The translations under genes and the position numbers were made by a program. Below, one piece after another: positions 45,497 to 55,590 of a DNA stretch of 64,000 nucleotides. Location of the stretch: contig CAWAWJ010000002.1 of assembly GCA_963785735.1 (NCBI GenBank), positions 62,001 through 126,000 of the forward strand. The letters run 5' to 3'. The first letter of the stretch is position 1; each line of letters opens with the position of its first letter. The notes under the pieces were generated by a model, which saw nothing but the letters and a program-made list of their open reading frames with translations, searched no databases and was not told the DNA's origin. The DNA is from REEB95 sp963785735 (GTDB lineage Bacteria; Pseudomonadota; Alphaproteobacteria; ATCC43930; CGMCC-115725).

Positions 45497-46504
45497 TTAC
45501 TTGACCGACAAGGCCTCGTCGAGCAGATGCTGGCCGTCCGGCACGTTCTTGGCGTATTCGGCATAGGAGGTCTGCTTGGCGAGATCGAGCCAAGTTTGAA
45601 ACTGCGCGTCGGTCAAGGTCACGACCTGGACCTTGTTGTCCTTGAACGCCTTGATCGCCGCTTCATCCACCGAAGCGGCCTTGCTGTCGTAATAGGCCTG
45701 GGCGTCCTTGCCGGCCTTGATGACCGCCGCCTGCTGCGGCTTGGTGAGCCCGTCGAACACCTTCTTCGACATCAGCACCGGCTCATACATCATCCACAGC
45801 GCGTTATGGCCGGGCGCGGTCAGGCACTTGGTCTGCTCGTAAAGGCGCATGGAGGCGAAAGTGCCGAGGCTGGTATCGGTCGCCTGCACGACGCCGGACT
45901 GGAACGCGTTGTAAATCTCGTTCGAGGGCGGCGTCACGATATTGGCGCCCGCCGCCGACCACATCGCGGCGAAAGTCGGCCCGGCGGCGCGGAACTTGAC
46001 GCCCTTGAGGTCGCTCGGCTTCTCGATGCAGCCCGTATTGGACGCCATGCCGCCCGCGAACCACGCATCCGACAGCACGATGACGCCGTTATCGGAAATG
46101 ATCTTGCGCATGTCGGTCATGAACTGGGACTGATCGATCCGCTTGGCGCGCGCCGGGCTTCGGATCAGGCCGGGCATCAGCGTCGCGCTGAAGGCCGGCA
46201 CCTTGCCGCTGGCATAGTCCAGCGGGAAAAGGGAAACATCGAGCTGCCCGTTGACCAAGGCATCCCACTGGTCGTTCGGCTTGAACAGCGACGCGCCCGG
46301 ATAGACCTGCATGTCGAGGCCGACATTGGCCGCCTTCACCTCGTTGGCGATCATCTGCACCATGTCGTCGCGCACGTCGCCCTTGCCGCCGGGAAACTGG
46401 TGCGAAGCGCGCATCATCGTCTGCGCCGAGGACGGGCCGCACAACGCCGCCAGGATTGCGGCCGCAAACAGCACGGCAAGAGATTGGATTCGGATTGATG
46501 CCAC
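45497..46504 (-). CDS. dctP: TRAP transporter substrate-binding protein (DctP)
   Basis: Periplasmic binding protein of the TRAP system, 335 residues. The start is a GTG at 46504 with GGAGGG upstream. Signal peptide 1-29 (ending CGPSSAQ). The DctP fold follows, with the substrate-Arg region GVKFRAAGPTFAAMWSAAGA and the dimer helix near the C-terminus. The order dctP-dctQ-dctM is standard. Confidence 0.92.
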   Translation of the reverse strand: MASIRIQSLAVLFAAAILAALCGPSSAQTMMRASHQFPGGKGDVRDDMVQMIANEVKAANVGLDMQVYPGASLFKPNDQWDALVNGQLDVSLFPLDYASGKVPAFSATLMPGLIRSPARAKRIDQSQFMTDMRKIISDNGVIVLSDAWFAGGMASNTGCIEKPSDLKGVKFRAAGPTFAAMWSAAGANIVTPPSNEIYNAFQSGVVQATDTSLGTFASMRLYEQTKCLTAPGHNALWMMYEPVLMSKKVFDGLTKPQQAAVIKAGKDAQAYYDSKAASVDEAAIKAFKDNKVQVVTLTDAQFQTWLDLAKQTSYAEYAKNVPDGQHLLDEALSVK

Positions 46505-46640
46505 GTTTCCCTCCCAGGAAAATTTCGATTTGAGCCTTGCCGCTTTATTGGTCCGTTTTCCGGGCCACGGCGGCATTTTGTTGACTTCTAATACCATATC
46601 GCGGAATTGACCCGCCACAATTGATTTCGTCCGCCGGCGC

Positions 46641-46871
46641 TCAGCCCCGCCGCGCGCCGAGAATGGCCAGCCCGGCCCCGGCGACGATGGCGATGATGCC
46701 GGCATAAGGCGGGATGACGTAATCGGTTTCCTTGTCGGCATTGATCGTCAGCGGGCCGATCTTCGCCTCCTGCTCCTGGTGATGGACCGGAATGACGTTG
46801 ACCACCAGCCCGGCGATGCCGAGCGCCATTAACACGATGCCCGCCATCATCAGCTTGTTCATGCTTCCCAT
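46641..46871 (-). CDS. Small two-span membrane protein of unknown function
   Basis: A 76-residue protein (MGSMNKLMMAGIVLMALGIA). The ATG at 46871 has GGAG upstream; the ATG at 46862 is possible. Two transmembrane helices (about residues 7-27 and 57-73) flank a polar loop, VHHQEQEAKIGPLTINADKE. I do not recognise the family. It lies 29 nt downstream of the Nudix gene on the same strand. Confidence 0.7.
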   Translation of the reverse strand: MGSMNKLMMAGIVLMALGIAGLVVNVIPVHHQEQEAKIGPLTINADKETDYVIPPYAGIIAIVAGAGLAILGARRG

Positions 46872-46900
46872 CTCAATCTCCGGGATCGCGGTTTGCGATT

Positions 46901-47353
46901 TCAACTTCTGGACAGCGCCAGCTTCATCACGGACACGGCGTCGGGGAAAGTGTCCAGCGACCCGGCCTCGGCCAGGGTGAGCCATTTCACCTGCTGCGCG
47001 TCCTCGAGCGGTTCGCCCTCGCCATGGCGCCAGTCCATCAGCACGCAGACCAGGGTGAAGTGAGTCATGATCTTGCCCTTCTCGTCCTGGCGGATCGCCT
47101 CGATCGCGGTCAGAACCGAGTGGGGCTCGGCGACGATGCCGGTTTCCTCGATCAGTTCGCGCTTCGCGCATTCGAACAGCGTTTCGCCCAGCTCCTGCAT
47201 GCCGCCGGGATAGCCCCATTTGCCGATACCGGGCGCGAGCGAGCGTTGCGCCAGCAGCACCTTCTGTCCGCGCCGCACCACGGCCAGACAGCCGACGATC
47301 GGCCGTTCGGGATAGAGCCGGCCGGGTTTCGGGGCCTTGGGCGCGTTGCTCAC
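46901..47353 (-). CDS. Nudix hydrolase
   Basis: A 150-residue hydrolase of nucleoside diphosphate-type substrates. The Nudix box GX5EX7REXXEEXG is complete (GGMQELGETLF then ECAKRELIEETGI, about residues 50-72). The start is a GTG at 47353, 11 nt after the thiC stop. Because it follows thiC it is likely on the same TPP-controlled transcript, which hints at a role with thiamine compounds, but the substrate is not readable from sequence. Confidence 0.85.
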   Translation of the reverse strand: MSNAPKAPKPGRLYPERPIVGCLAVVRRGQKVLLAQRSLAPGIGKWGYPGGMQELGETLFECAKRELIEETGIVAEPHSVLTAIEAIRQDEKGKIMTHFTLVCVLMDWRHGEGEPLEDAQQVKWLTLAEAGSLDTFPDAVSVMKLALSRS

Positions 47354-47364
47354 CGACCGGCCCG

Positions 47365-49209
<1,845 letters not shown>

Positions 49210-49280
49210 GACAGCCTCCTTATGCGACAGCGGCGAATTCGCTCCGGACGGGCGACGCGGGGATGATGGAGAAGCGTTCC

Positions 49281-49386
49281 TGTCCCTACGCCGGCACGAT
49301 CCGGATCAGGTTCAAAGGGTTCCCACGCCGCCCGAAATCGCCGGGCCTTTAGCGGTGTCTCAGCCCCTCGGCGGGGCTCCCCTTGG
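49281..49386 (-). ncRNA. TPP riboswitch (THI element) upstream of thiC
   Basis: On the minus strand the conserved elements appear in order: GGGGCTGAGA, then ACCCTTTGAACCTGATC and GGATCGTGCCGGCGTAGGGA. These form the P2-P3 and P4-P5 arms that bind thiamine pyrophosphate. It probably acts by sequestering the thiC ribosome binding site when TPP is abundant. Both boundaries are approximate. Confidence 0.95.
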
Positions 49387-49493
49387 AATCGCCTATAGTA
49401 TCCGGACAGAAAGGCGGCGCCGTCAAGCCTTGGTATCGCGGGAAAGCGAAGGAAAGATTGCGCCGGGCCGCCTCTTGCGGCAGCCTAAACGTC

Positions 49494-49907
49494 ATGTTGG
49501 CACCTAGCCGCGCCGCTGGCGCACTGGTTCTGCTGCTCGGCCTCGCCGGCTGCGGCTTGATCGAGCCGTTCGAAACGGGAACGCCCGACTCTGTCGTAAG
49601 CCAGATTTCACGGGGCTCGTCGCCTTCCACCGGCGGGGCTCCCGCACCCACCCGGACGGCCTCCCTTCCCGCCGGCATGACGTCCGCGCAGGACGCCGCC
49701 GCGACCGCCGGCGCCGCCGATCCGTCGAGCGTGCCGGTCTCGGTTTGTTATAGCCGCTTGAGCTCGACGCCCGACAAGGTGATCGCCATCGCGGCGCGGG
49801 AATGCGGCTCCGGCAAGCCGCCGAGCCTGATAGAGCAGAAATGGGATTTGTATGCCTGCCCACTCATGATGCCGGTTCGCGCCACTTTTGTGTGCGGCGC
49901 ACACTAA
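49494..49907 (+). CDS. Lipoprotein of unknown function with four C-terminal cysteines
   Basis: A 137-residue protein starting at 49494. Signal peptide with lipobox (LGLAGC, Cys about 20). A Ser/Thr/Pro/Ala linker (residues 35-75) leads to a small domain with Cys at VSVCYSRL, ARECGSG, YACPLM and FVCGAH, probably two disulfides. Similar short lipoproteins are frequent in alphaproteobacteria; function unknown. Confidence 0.75.
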   Translation: MLAPSRAAGALVLLLGLAGCGLIEPFETGTPDSVVSQISRGSSPSTGGAPAPTRTASLPAGMTSAQDAAATAGAADPSSVPVSVCYSRLSSTPDKVIAIAARECGSGKPPSLIEQKWDLYACPLMMPVRATFVCGAH

Positions 49908-50015
49908 CTCCCCGCTTAACGCCGAAGTGATCCATCGCCCGCCGCCGGGCGATGTTATGCTTCGCGGATAAGGCCCCTATAAAAGGGCATGTAATAAGGC
50001 AAAGGGAGGAAAGCC

Positions 50016-50474
50016 ATGAACGGCAACGCCAAACTCATAATCCCCGGCCTGGGTGGGATTTACGACGCGCTCGGCCCGTGGATGTACGCCTTTGTCCGTT
50101 TCAGTTTCGCCGCCACGATCATGGTGCATGGTTATTTCAAGCTGTTCGCCGGCGGCGCGCCAGGCTTGGCCGAGCATCTGCTCGGGCCTTGGGGCTTCCC
50201 GGCTCCGCTCGCCTGGGCTTATTTCATCGCCATCCTCGAATTCTTCGGCTGCGCCGCGCTGGCCGTGGGATTGCTGACCCGCCCGATCGCCCTGTTGCTC
50301 GCGATTGAAATGGCGGTCATCACCTTCGGCGTGCACCTCACCCGGGGGTTCGTGTTCTCGAGTCAGGGCGGCGGCTATGAATATCCGCTGCTGCTGCTGG
50401 TCCTCAGCGTCGCCTTCCTGTTCCAAGGCGGCGGGCGCTATTCGCTTGACCGGCTCATCGGACGCGAGTTTTAG
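50016..50474 (+). CDS. DoxX family membrane protein (copy 1)
   Basis: A 152-residue protein with four predicted spans. It contains the DoxX features RFSFAATIMVHGYFKLFAGG and YFIAILEFFGCAALAVGLLT. A GGAGG lies upstream of the ATG at 50016. The DoxX family includes quinol oxidase subunits and redox-stress proteins, so a specific role cannot be given. A paralogue follows 48 nt downstream. Confidence 0.87.
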   Translation: MNGNAKLIIPGLGGIYDALGPWMYAFVRFSFAATIMVHGYFKLFAGGAPGLAEHLLGPWGFPAPLAWAYFIAILEFFGCAALAVGLLTRPIALLLAIEMAVITFGVHLTRGFVFSSQGGGYEYPLLLLVLSVAFLFQGGGRYSLDRLIGREF

Positions 50475-50522
50475 GCTTTCACATACGGCTCGAACGAAAC
50501 TGCGAACCTAAAAGGGGGAAAC

Positions 50523-50987
50523 ATGACCACGGGAATCATCGATAAAAAACGGCTGATCTTTCCGGGCCTCGGCGGGCTCTACCAGACCTTTTCACCCGCG
50601 AGTTATTCCTTCATGCGATTCGCCACCGGCGCGGTTCTGGTGCCGCATGGCATCCAGAAGATCATGCTCGGCAGCGCCGTGAATCTGGCTCCTTACATCG
50701 ACAAGCAGATGAGCCTGCCCTATCCGTTGATGTGGGCCTATTTCGCGGTCTTCGCCGAATCCGTGGGCGCGATCTGCCTCGCGATCGGGCTCTTCACCCG
50801 CTTGGCGGCGTTGATCATCTGGATCGAGATGGGCGTCATCATCGTCTTCTTCCAGTGGCAGTATGGCTATTTCTGGACCCTCAAGGGCATCGAATACGCG
50901 TTGCTGTGGTGGCTGCTCTGCCTCGCCATCTTCTTCCGCGGCGGCGGCCGGTATTCGGTCGATCGGTTCATCGGCAGGGAATTCTAG
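50523..50987 (+). CDS. DoxX family membrane protein (copy 2)
   Basis: A 154-residue paralogue of the preceding gene: both start with a similar GLGGLYQTFSP/GLGGIYDALGP segment and end in GGGRYS-DR-IGREF. Four spans. A strong AAAGGGGGAAAC ribosome binding site precedes the ATG. The pair forms a small operon ended by the terminator at 51012-51045. Confidence 0.87.
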   Translation: MTTGIIDKKRLIFPGLGGLYQTFSPASYSFMRFATGAVLVPHGIQKIMLGSAVNLAPYIDKQMSLPYPLMWAYFAVFAESVGAICLAIGLFTRLAALIIWIEMGVIIVFFQWQYGYFWTLKGIEYALLWWLLCLAIFFRGGGRYSVDRFIGREF

Positions 50988-51011
50988 CGGCCGCCGGCTG
51001 GGCCGAAGCGG

Positions 51012-51045
51012 AAAAAGCCCCCGGGGGTTTCCCGGGGGCTTTTCT
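51012..51045 (+). terminator. Rho-independent terminator between doxX pair and the Lys/Thr-rich gene
   Basis: A perfect 13-bp stem (51013-51025 with 51031-51043, loop GGTTT) with A/T runs on both sides. It lies 25 nt after the second DoxX stop and 25 nt past the stop of the convergent gene at 51070, so it can serve both. Confidence 0.9.
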
Positions 51046-51069
51046 ATTCCTGGATGCCGCGGACCGCGT

Positions 51070-51297
51070 TTATGGGCTGGTGGACGTGGCCGGCTTCTTC
51101 TTCGTCGTCGTTTTCTTGGTCGTGGTGGACTTCTTCTTGGTGGTGGCGGTTTTCTTGGTCTTGGTGGTCTTGGCCTTGGTGGTCTTGGCCGCCGGCTGGT
51201 CGGTCTGCGACGACTGGGCCTGCGCCGGAACGGCCAAGGGAACGGTCGAGGCGGCGACGAAAGAAAGCAACGCAAACGCGGTAATAAGCGCCTTCAT
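51070..51297 (-). CDS. Small secreted Lys/Thr-rich protein
   Basis: A 75-residue protein with signal peptide 1-28 (ending AVPAQAQ). The mature 47 residues consist almost wholly of Lys, Thr, Ala and Ser in runs such as TTKKKSTTTKKTTTKKKP, with a net charge of about +15. No hydrophobic core, so it should be disordered and could bind anionic surfaces or nucleic acids. I do not recognise a family. A ribosome binding site AGGAG precedes the ATG. Confidence 0.72.
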   Translation of the reverse strand: MKALITAFALLSFVAASTVPLAVPAQAQSSQTDQPAAKTTKAKTTKTKKTATTKKKSTTTKKTTTKKKPATSTSP

Positions 51298-51518
51298 AAA
51301 GATACTCCTGAAAACTGGCTGGGGTACGGACGCACCCGGGCGGTGGATGTCACGCCCGCATCATCGAATAACCGATTCGGCGGCGGGCAGGGATGGATAC
51401 TAACATGGTTTACCGGATGTAACAGATGGTTTTGGGCCGGGCAAAGCGCCGCAGCCCCACCGCCGGCAATGCATGGAATTTTAGATAAAATAATATTCAA
51501 GCCATTGCATATTTTTTA

Positions 51519-51560
51519 GACAAGGATTCCTTAAAATTCGATTTTCTTGTCCGGTATACC
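51519..51560. promoter_or_regulatory. AT-rich stretch with inverted repeats upstream of the Flp pilin gene
   Basis: The 365 nt between 51298 and 51662 carry no gene. The part from about 51470 to 51600 is clearly AT-richer than the neighbourhood. It contains a GACAAG/CTTGTC inverted repeat (51519-51524 and 51546-51551) and a palindromic GGTATACC (51553-51560). A regulator site for the pilin gene is plausible but unproven. Confidence 0.35.
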
Positions 51561-51662
51561 GCGTATTTGTCCGCCGTTTTAATTCCGGTTTAACCAATTC
51601 GGCAGAGAATGCCCCGGTTACATCGAACGCGTTCCAATCACCGCCTCCAGGAGACACCAACC

Positions 51663-51821
51663 ATGAAGACCCTTGTGAAGCTTTTCCGTGACGAGTCCGG
51701 CGCGACCGCCATCGAGTATGGCCTGATCGCCGCTCTCATCGCCGTCGTCGTCGTCACCGCTCTGACGACCGTCGGAACCAACCTGAAGTCCACCTTCAAC
51801 ACGGTTTCGACCAACCTGTAA
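51663..51821 (+). CDS. Flp/Fap family type IVb pilin
   Basis: A 52-residue pilin precursor, starting at 51663 after AGGAGACACCAACC. It has a short leader MKTLVKLFRDESGATAIEYG, with the prepilin cleavage motif G-ATAIEYG (conserved Glu5 and Tyr6 after the Gly). A hydrophobic helix follows (LIAALIAVVVVTALTTVG), then SLKSTFNTVS-type tail. No tad/cpa assembly genes are in the window, so it is either an orphan or its assembly genes are elsewhere. Confidence 0.93.
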   Translation: MKTLVKLFRDESGATAIEYGLIAALIAVVVVTALTTVGTNLKSTFNTVSTNL

Positions 51822-51850
51822 TCGGCATCGGCGCCCAAAGCGCCGAAAAG

Positions 51851-51881
51851 AAACCCCCGGTCCGAGGACCGGGGGTTTTTT
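51851..51881 (+). terminator. Rho-independent terminator after the Flp pilin gene
   Basis: A 13-bp stem (51851-51863 with 51866-51878) ends in a run of six T. It lies about 30 nt past the pilin stop. Such strong terminators are typical of highly expressed pilin genes. Confidence 0.92.
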
Positions 51882-51905
51882 GTTTGGGCGGCGTTTCGGG
51901 GGCCG

Positions 51906-52613
51906 TCAGGCGCGGCGTACGGTTTCCGCCGATTGGCCGAACAGCAGCTTGCGCGCCTCGGGGCTGGTGTTCGGAACGGCGTCCCGGCGATAGACCTCGC
52001 CCTTCTCATAGGCAGTCTTGACCGCCGGCCGCGCCTTGATCGCCTCGAACCAGCGTTTCAGATTGGGATAGTCCTCGAGTTTCTGGCCCTGGCGCTCATA
52101 GGGCACGACCCAGGGATATGACGCCATGTCGGCGATCGAATACGCCCCGGCGACGAATTCGCGATCCTTGAGGCGCTTGTCGAGCACGGCATAGAGCCGG
52201 CTGGTTTCCTTGACATAACGATCGATCGCGTAGGGCAGCTTTTCCGGCGCATAGAGGTTGAAATGATGGTTCTGGCCCGCCATCGGGCCGAGGCCGCCCA
52301 TCTGCCAGAACAGCCATTGCAACACCTCGTAACGGCCGCGCAGATCCTTGGGCAGGAACTTTCCGGTCTTTTCCGCCAGGTACATGAGAATGGCGCCAGA
52401 TTCAAAAACGCTGACCGGCGGCCCCTTTTCCGGCGGCTCGTGATCGACGATCGCCGGCATACGGTTATTGGGTGAAAGCTTGAGGAATTCGGGACGGAAC
52501 TGCTCGCCCTTGGAGATGTTCACCGGGAAAATCTTGTAGGGCAGCCCGGTCTCCTCGAGGAAGATGGTGATCTTGTGGCCGTTGGGCGTGGGCCAGTAAT
52601 GGAGGTCGATCAC
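51906..52613 (-). CDS. yfcG: Glutathione S-transferase, YfcG/YghU-like disulfide-bond reductase
   Basis: A 235-residue GST. The start is a GTG at 52613 (reads MIDLHYWPTPNGHKITIFLE), with AGGAG upstream. The N-terminal thioredoxin-fold motifs NGHKITIFLEETGLPY and SPNNRMPAIVDHE, and the signature VLQWLFWQMGGLGPM and GQNHHFN, follow E. coli YfcG closely. That protein reduces disulfides using glutathione. It is 70 nt downstream of thiE. Confidence 0.9.
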   Translation of the reverse strand: MIDLHYWPTPNGHKITIFLEETGLPYKIFPVNISKGEQFRPEFLKLSPNNRMPAIVDHEPPEKGPPVSVFESGAILMYLAEKTGKFLPKDLRGRYEVLQWLFWQMGGLGPMAGQNHHFNLYAPEKLPYAIDRYVKETSRLYAVLDKRLKDREFVAGAYSIADMASYPWVVPYERQGQKLEDYPNLKRWFEAIKARPAVKTAYEKGEVYRRDAVPNTSPEARKLLFGQSAETVRRA

Positions 52614-52683
52614 GCGGTGCTCCTGATCTGGGAAGGGGGAATGGCCGGTACTATGGAGGCGGCCGCCGCTCGCGACAAGGGAT

Positions 52684-53304
52684 TCAAGCCGGACCCAGCT
52701 TTGCAAGCAACGCAGAGGTGGCGCCGGCCGGATCCGTCGACGCCATCACCGCCCCCACCACCGCCACGCCGGATGCCCCCGCCTCGAGGCAAAGCCCGGC
52801 TTCGGCCGGGCCGATGCCGCCCAGCGCGATCACCGGAATGATCGCCTTGGCGGCGCAATCCGCCAGCTCGTCGAGCGCCAGGGGAACGTCCCCGGGCTTG
52901 CTCGGCGTGGCGAAGATGGGGCTCAAGGTGACGTAATCGGCGCCTTCCTCTTCGGCGCGGGCGATATCGTCGATATCGTGACAGGAAAGGCCGATCAGCG
53001 CGCCTGGGCCCAGAATTTTCCGCGCCTGCGCGGGCGAGCCGGTGCCCGGCAGATGCAATCCCGCCGCGCCGGAACTTCGCGCGGCCTCGATGTCCTCATG
53101 CACGGTGACGGTGGCGTTCCATCTCCGCCCGAGCGCGACAAGAGCCCGCAGCAAGGCGAGCCGTTCGGGCGGCGGCAAATCCTTCTCGCGCAGGCTGAGC
53201 CAGCGGCAACCGCCCTTGAAAACTTCCTGCGCCATATCCGCGAGCGGGAGATTCGATTGCTTCCGGTCGGTGATGACCAGCAGCGGCGGCGAGGGGATTT
53301 TCAC
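52684..53304 (-). CDS. thiE: Thiamine-phosphate synthase
   Basis: Joins the thiamine pyrimidine (HMP-PP) and thiazole phosphate. The 206-residue protein starts at a GTG at 53304, which overlaps the thiG stop as GTGA. Core segments are VITDRKQSN, LREKDL, GLHLPGTG, IGLSCHDIDDIARAEE, YVTLSPIFATPSKPG and IALGGIGPAEA. Some thiamine-phosphate synthases keep a TKTKP-like loop here that reads SPIFATPSKPG. It is the last gene of the thiO operon. Confidence 0.93.
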   Translation of the reverse strand: MKIPSPPLLVITDRKQSNLPLADMAQEVFKGGCRWLSLREKDLPPPERLALLRALVALGRRWNATVTVHEDIEAARSSGAAGLHLPGTGSPAQARKILGPGALIGLSCHDIDDIARAEEEGADYVTLSPIFATPSKPGDVPLALDELADCAAKAIIPVIALGGIGPAEAGLCLEAGASGVAVVGAVMASTDPAGATSALLAKLGPA

Positions 53305-54074
53305 CCGCCGACCAGGCCCAATTGTGGGCTCGAGGGTTCGGCCAGTGTGCGCTTCGGAATGCGGCCGGCGAGCAGCGCGCCGCGCCCCGCCGCCACCGCC
53401 GCGCGCATCGCCGCCGCCATGCGTTTCGGATCGCGCGCCTTGGCGACGGCGGTGTTGAGCAGCACGCCGCCGCAGCCGAGTTCCATCGCCAAGGCCGCGT
53501 CCGAGGCAGTGCCAATGCCGGCGTCGAGAATGACCGGCACCGGCGAAGTCGCGACGATGCGCTCGATGGCGTGAGGATTGACGATGCCGAGGCCGCTGCC
53601 GATGGGCGAGCCCAGCGGCATCACCGCCGCGGCACCCAGATCGGCGAGCTTGCGGCACGTGACCGGATCGTCGTTGCAATAGGGCAGCACGGTGAAGCCC
53701 TTGCGCACCAGCTCCTCGGTGCCGCGCAGCAATTGCTCGACATCGGGGTAAAGGGTTTCGCGGTCGCCGATGATCTCGAGCTTGATCCAGTTTGTGTCGA
53801 GCGCCTCGCGCGCCAGTTCCGCCGTCAGCACCGCGTCCTTGACGGTGGCGCAGCCCGCGGTATTGGGTAAAAGCGCGTAACGCCCGTCCAAGAGATCGAC
53901 CAGGCTTTCGGCATAGCCTTCCAGGCTGACGCGGCGGATGGCGATCGTGACCAGCGCAGGCTGGCCCGCTTCGAGGGAATCGAGCAAGGCCTGCTGATTG
54001 GGATATCCCCCCGTGCCCATGAACAGGCGCGAGGCGAAGGATTTTCCGGCGATGACGAGTTCGTCCGCTGCCAT
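53301..54074 (-). CDS. thiG: Thiazole synthase
   Basis: Forms the thiazole ring from 1-deoxy-xylulose 5-phosphate, glycine imine and ThiS thiocarboxylate. It is 257 residues from the ATG at 54074 (MAADELVIAGKSFASRLFMG). The Schiff-base Lys region TNWIKLEIIGD and the phosphate-binding DAGIGTASDAALAMELG are intact. Eight nt separate it from thiS. Confidence 0.95.
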   Translation of the reverse strand: MAADELVIAGKSFASRLFMGTGGYPNQQALLDSLEAGQPALVTIAIRRVSLEGYAESLVDLLDGRYALLPNTAGCATVKDAVLTAELAREALDTNWIKLEIIGDRETLYPDVEQLLRGTEELVRKGFTVLPYCNDDPVTCRKLADLGAAAVMPLGSPIGSGLGIVNPHAIERIVATSPVPVILDAGIGTASDAALAMELGCGGVLLNTAVAKARDPKRMAAAMRAAVAAGRGALLAGRIPKRTLAEPSSPQLGLVGG

Positions 54075-54082
54075 GGCCCGCC

Positions 54083-54289
54083 TCACCCGCCGCCGAAGGG
54101 GCGGACGATTTCGATCCGGTCGCCCGAAGCCAGAATCTTCTCGGCCCATTCGCGCGACGGCACCACCGCGCCGTTGACCGCCACCGCCACGCCGCGCGGC
54201 TTTTCGATGCCGCGCGCGCGCAACAACTCGGCGACATTGGCCGCCGCCAGTCTCTCGTCCTTGCCGTTGACGCGGATGGTCCCGGTCAT
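54083..54289 (-). CDS. thiS: Sulfur carrier protein ThiS
   Basis: Ubiquitin-like sulfur carrier for thiazole synthesis, 68 residues. The essential C-terminal Gly-Gly is present (VRPFGGG). It starts MTGTIRVNGKDERLAAANVA at 54289, overlapping the thiO stop by 4 nt. The C-terminal extra Gly is unusual: most ThiS end in a bare GG. Confidence 0.92.
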   Translation of the reverse strand: MTGTIRVNGKDERLAAANVAELLRARGIEKPRGVAVAVNGAVVPSREWAEKILASGDRIEIVRPFGGG

Positions 54290-55449
54290 GCCTTTTCCCT
54301 GGTCTTGCCCTTTTGCATTTTGGCGGCGAAGCGCGAGGCCGCGAAGGGCTTGATCAATTCCGCCACCTCGCCGGTGAGGATATAGCGCGCCAATGTATCC
54401 GCCGTCACGGGGGTCAGCAGGATGCCGTTGCGGTAATGCCCGGTCGCCAGCACCAGCCCTTCGACCGCGCCCGGCCCCAGCATCGGCGCGTCGTCGCGCG
54501 AACCCGGGCGGAATCCCACCCACATCTCGTCGAGGGCCAATTCCTCGACCCCCGGCAGCGCCCGCCACGCGCCTTCGAGCAGCGCGAAAATGCCGCCGGC
54601 GGTGAGATCGGCGTTGAAGCCCTTTTCCTCAACCGTGCCGCCGACGATCAGCCGCCCGTCACGGCGCGGCACCAGATAGACCCTCGGACTCCAGATCACA
54701 TGGCGGATCAGCGGCGCGGACGGATCCATCTTGAGCGCCAGCATCTGTCCCTTGACCGGACGCACCGGCACCTTTGCCTCCGGCGGCAAGCCCGCGATCT
54801 CGCCCGACCAGGCGCCGGCGGCCAGCACGGCGACGGCGCATTCATGGCGTTTCTCGCCGAGGCGCACCGCCTTGACGCGGCCGGAGACGATCTCCACCGA
54901 CGTGACCGCCGCATGCTCGTGCAGCTTGCCGCCCGCCGCCAGAAAGGCGCGCTTCAGCGCGCGCACCAGGAAACGGTTATCGGCCTGGTGATCGCCCGGG
55001 CTGAACACCGCGGATGCCAGCGCCGGATTGAGTTGCGGCTCGCGTTCCAGAGCTTGTTTGGGCGACAGCCATTCCAGCGCCACGCCCTGGGCGCGCTGGA
55101 AGTCGTAGGTGAAACGCAGCTGCGCCGCGTCATCGCGATTCAAGGCCACCATCAGCGTGCCCTCGCGGCGCAATTCGACCGACACGCCCGATTCGCGTTC
55201 GAGCTCGGCGGCGAAATCGGGCCACAAGGCTAGGCTGGCGCGGTTGAGCGCGGCCAGATCGCCCTCGCCCGGCTCGGTCTCCACCCCCGCCGCCAGCATG
55301 CCGGCCGCAGCCCAGCTCGCGCCGTGCCCGGCCTCGCCGCGCTCGAACACGTCAACCGGTACGCCCGCCTGGGCCAAACGCCAGCCGATGCCGAGGCCGA
55401 TCGCGCCGCCGCCGATGATGGCGACGGGCGGACGGGCGGAGCGTTTCAA
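54286..55449 (-). CDS. thiO: Glycine oxidase ThiO
   Basis: FAD enzyme that oxidises glycine to the imine used by ThiG, typical of aerobic bacteria. The 387-residue protein has the FAD motif AIIGGGAIGLGIGWRLA, RREGTLMVALNRDD and the late HYRNGILLTPVTADTLA. The first plausible codon is a TTG at 55449 with a weak binding site. The GGGAG of the riboswitch is further upstream and would suit an in-frame ATC at 55467, so the true start is uncertain. Confidence 0.92.
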   Translation of the reverse strand: MKRSARPPVAIIGGGAIGLGIGWRLAQAGVPVDVFERGEAGHGASWAAAGMLAAGVETEPGEGDLAALNRASLALWPDFAAELERESGVSVELRREGTLMVALNRDDAAQLRFTYDFQRAQGVALEWLSPKQALEREPQLNPALASAVFSPGDHQADNRFLVRALKRAFLAAGGKLHEHAAVTSVEIVSGRVKAVRLGEKRHECAVAVLAAGAWSGEIAGLPPEAKVPVRPVKGQMLALKMDPSAPLIRHVIWSPRVYLVPRRDGRLIVGGTVEEKGFNADLTAGGIFALLEGAWRALPGVEELALDEMWVGFRPGSRDDAPMLGPGAVEGLVLATGHYRNGILLTPVTADTLARYILTGEVAELIKPFAASRFAAKMQKGKTREKA

Positions 55450-55473
55450 GGTCTTCGGGTCGTTGATGGCAGG

Positions 55474-55560
55474 CTCCCTTCGCTGGCATTATCCAGACAG
55501 GTTCCGTGGGTATGTTCTCAGCCGGACTTAAAACCGGCACCCCAGCCATCCGGGAATCTG
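55474..55560 (-). ncRNA. TPP riboswitch upstream of thiOSGE
   Basis: Minus-strand order of conserved blocks: GGGGTGCCGG, CCGGCTGAGAACATACCCA, GGAACCTGTCTGGATAATGCCAGCGAAGGGA. This is a complete thi-box fold. The GGGAG at its 3' end is within 15 nt of the thiO start, so TPP binding should block translation initiation. A pair of riboswitches (with the thiC one) controls both branches. Confidence 0.95.
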
Positions 55561-55590
55561 TGCCTCGGCCGCCCCGCTGGCAAGAGGAAT

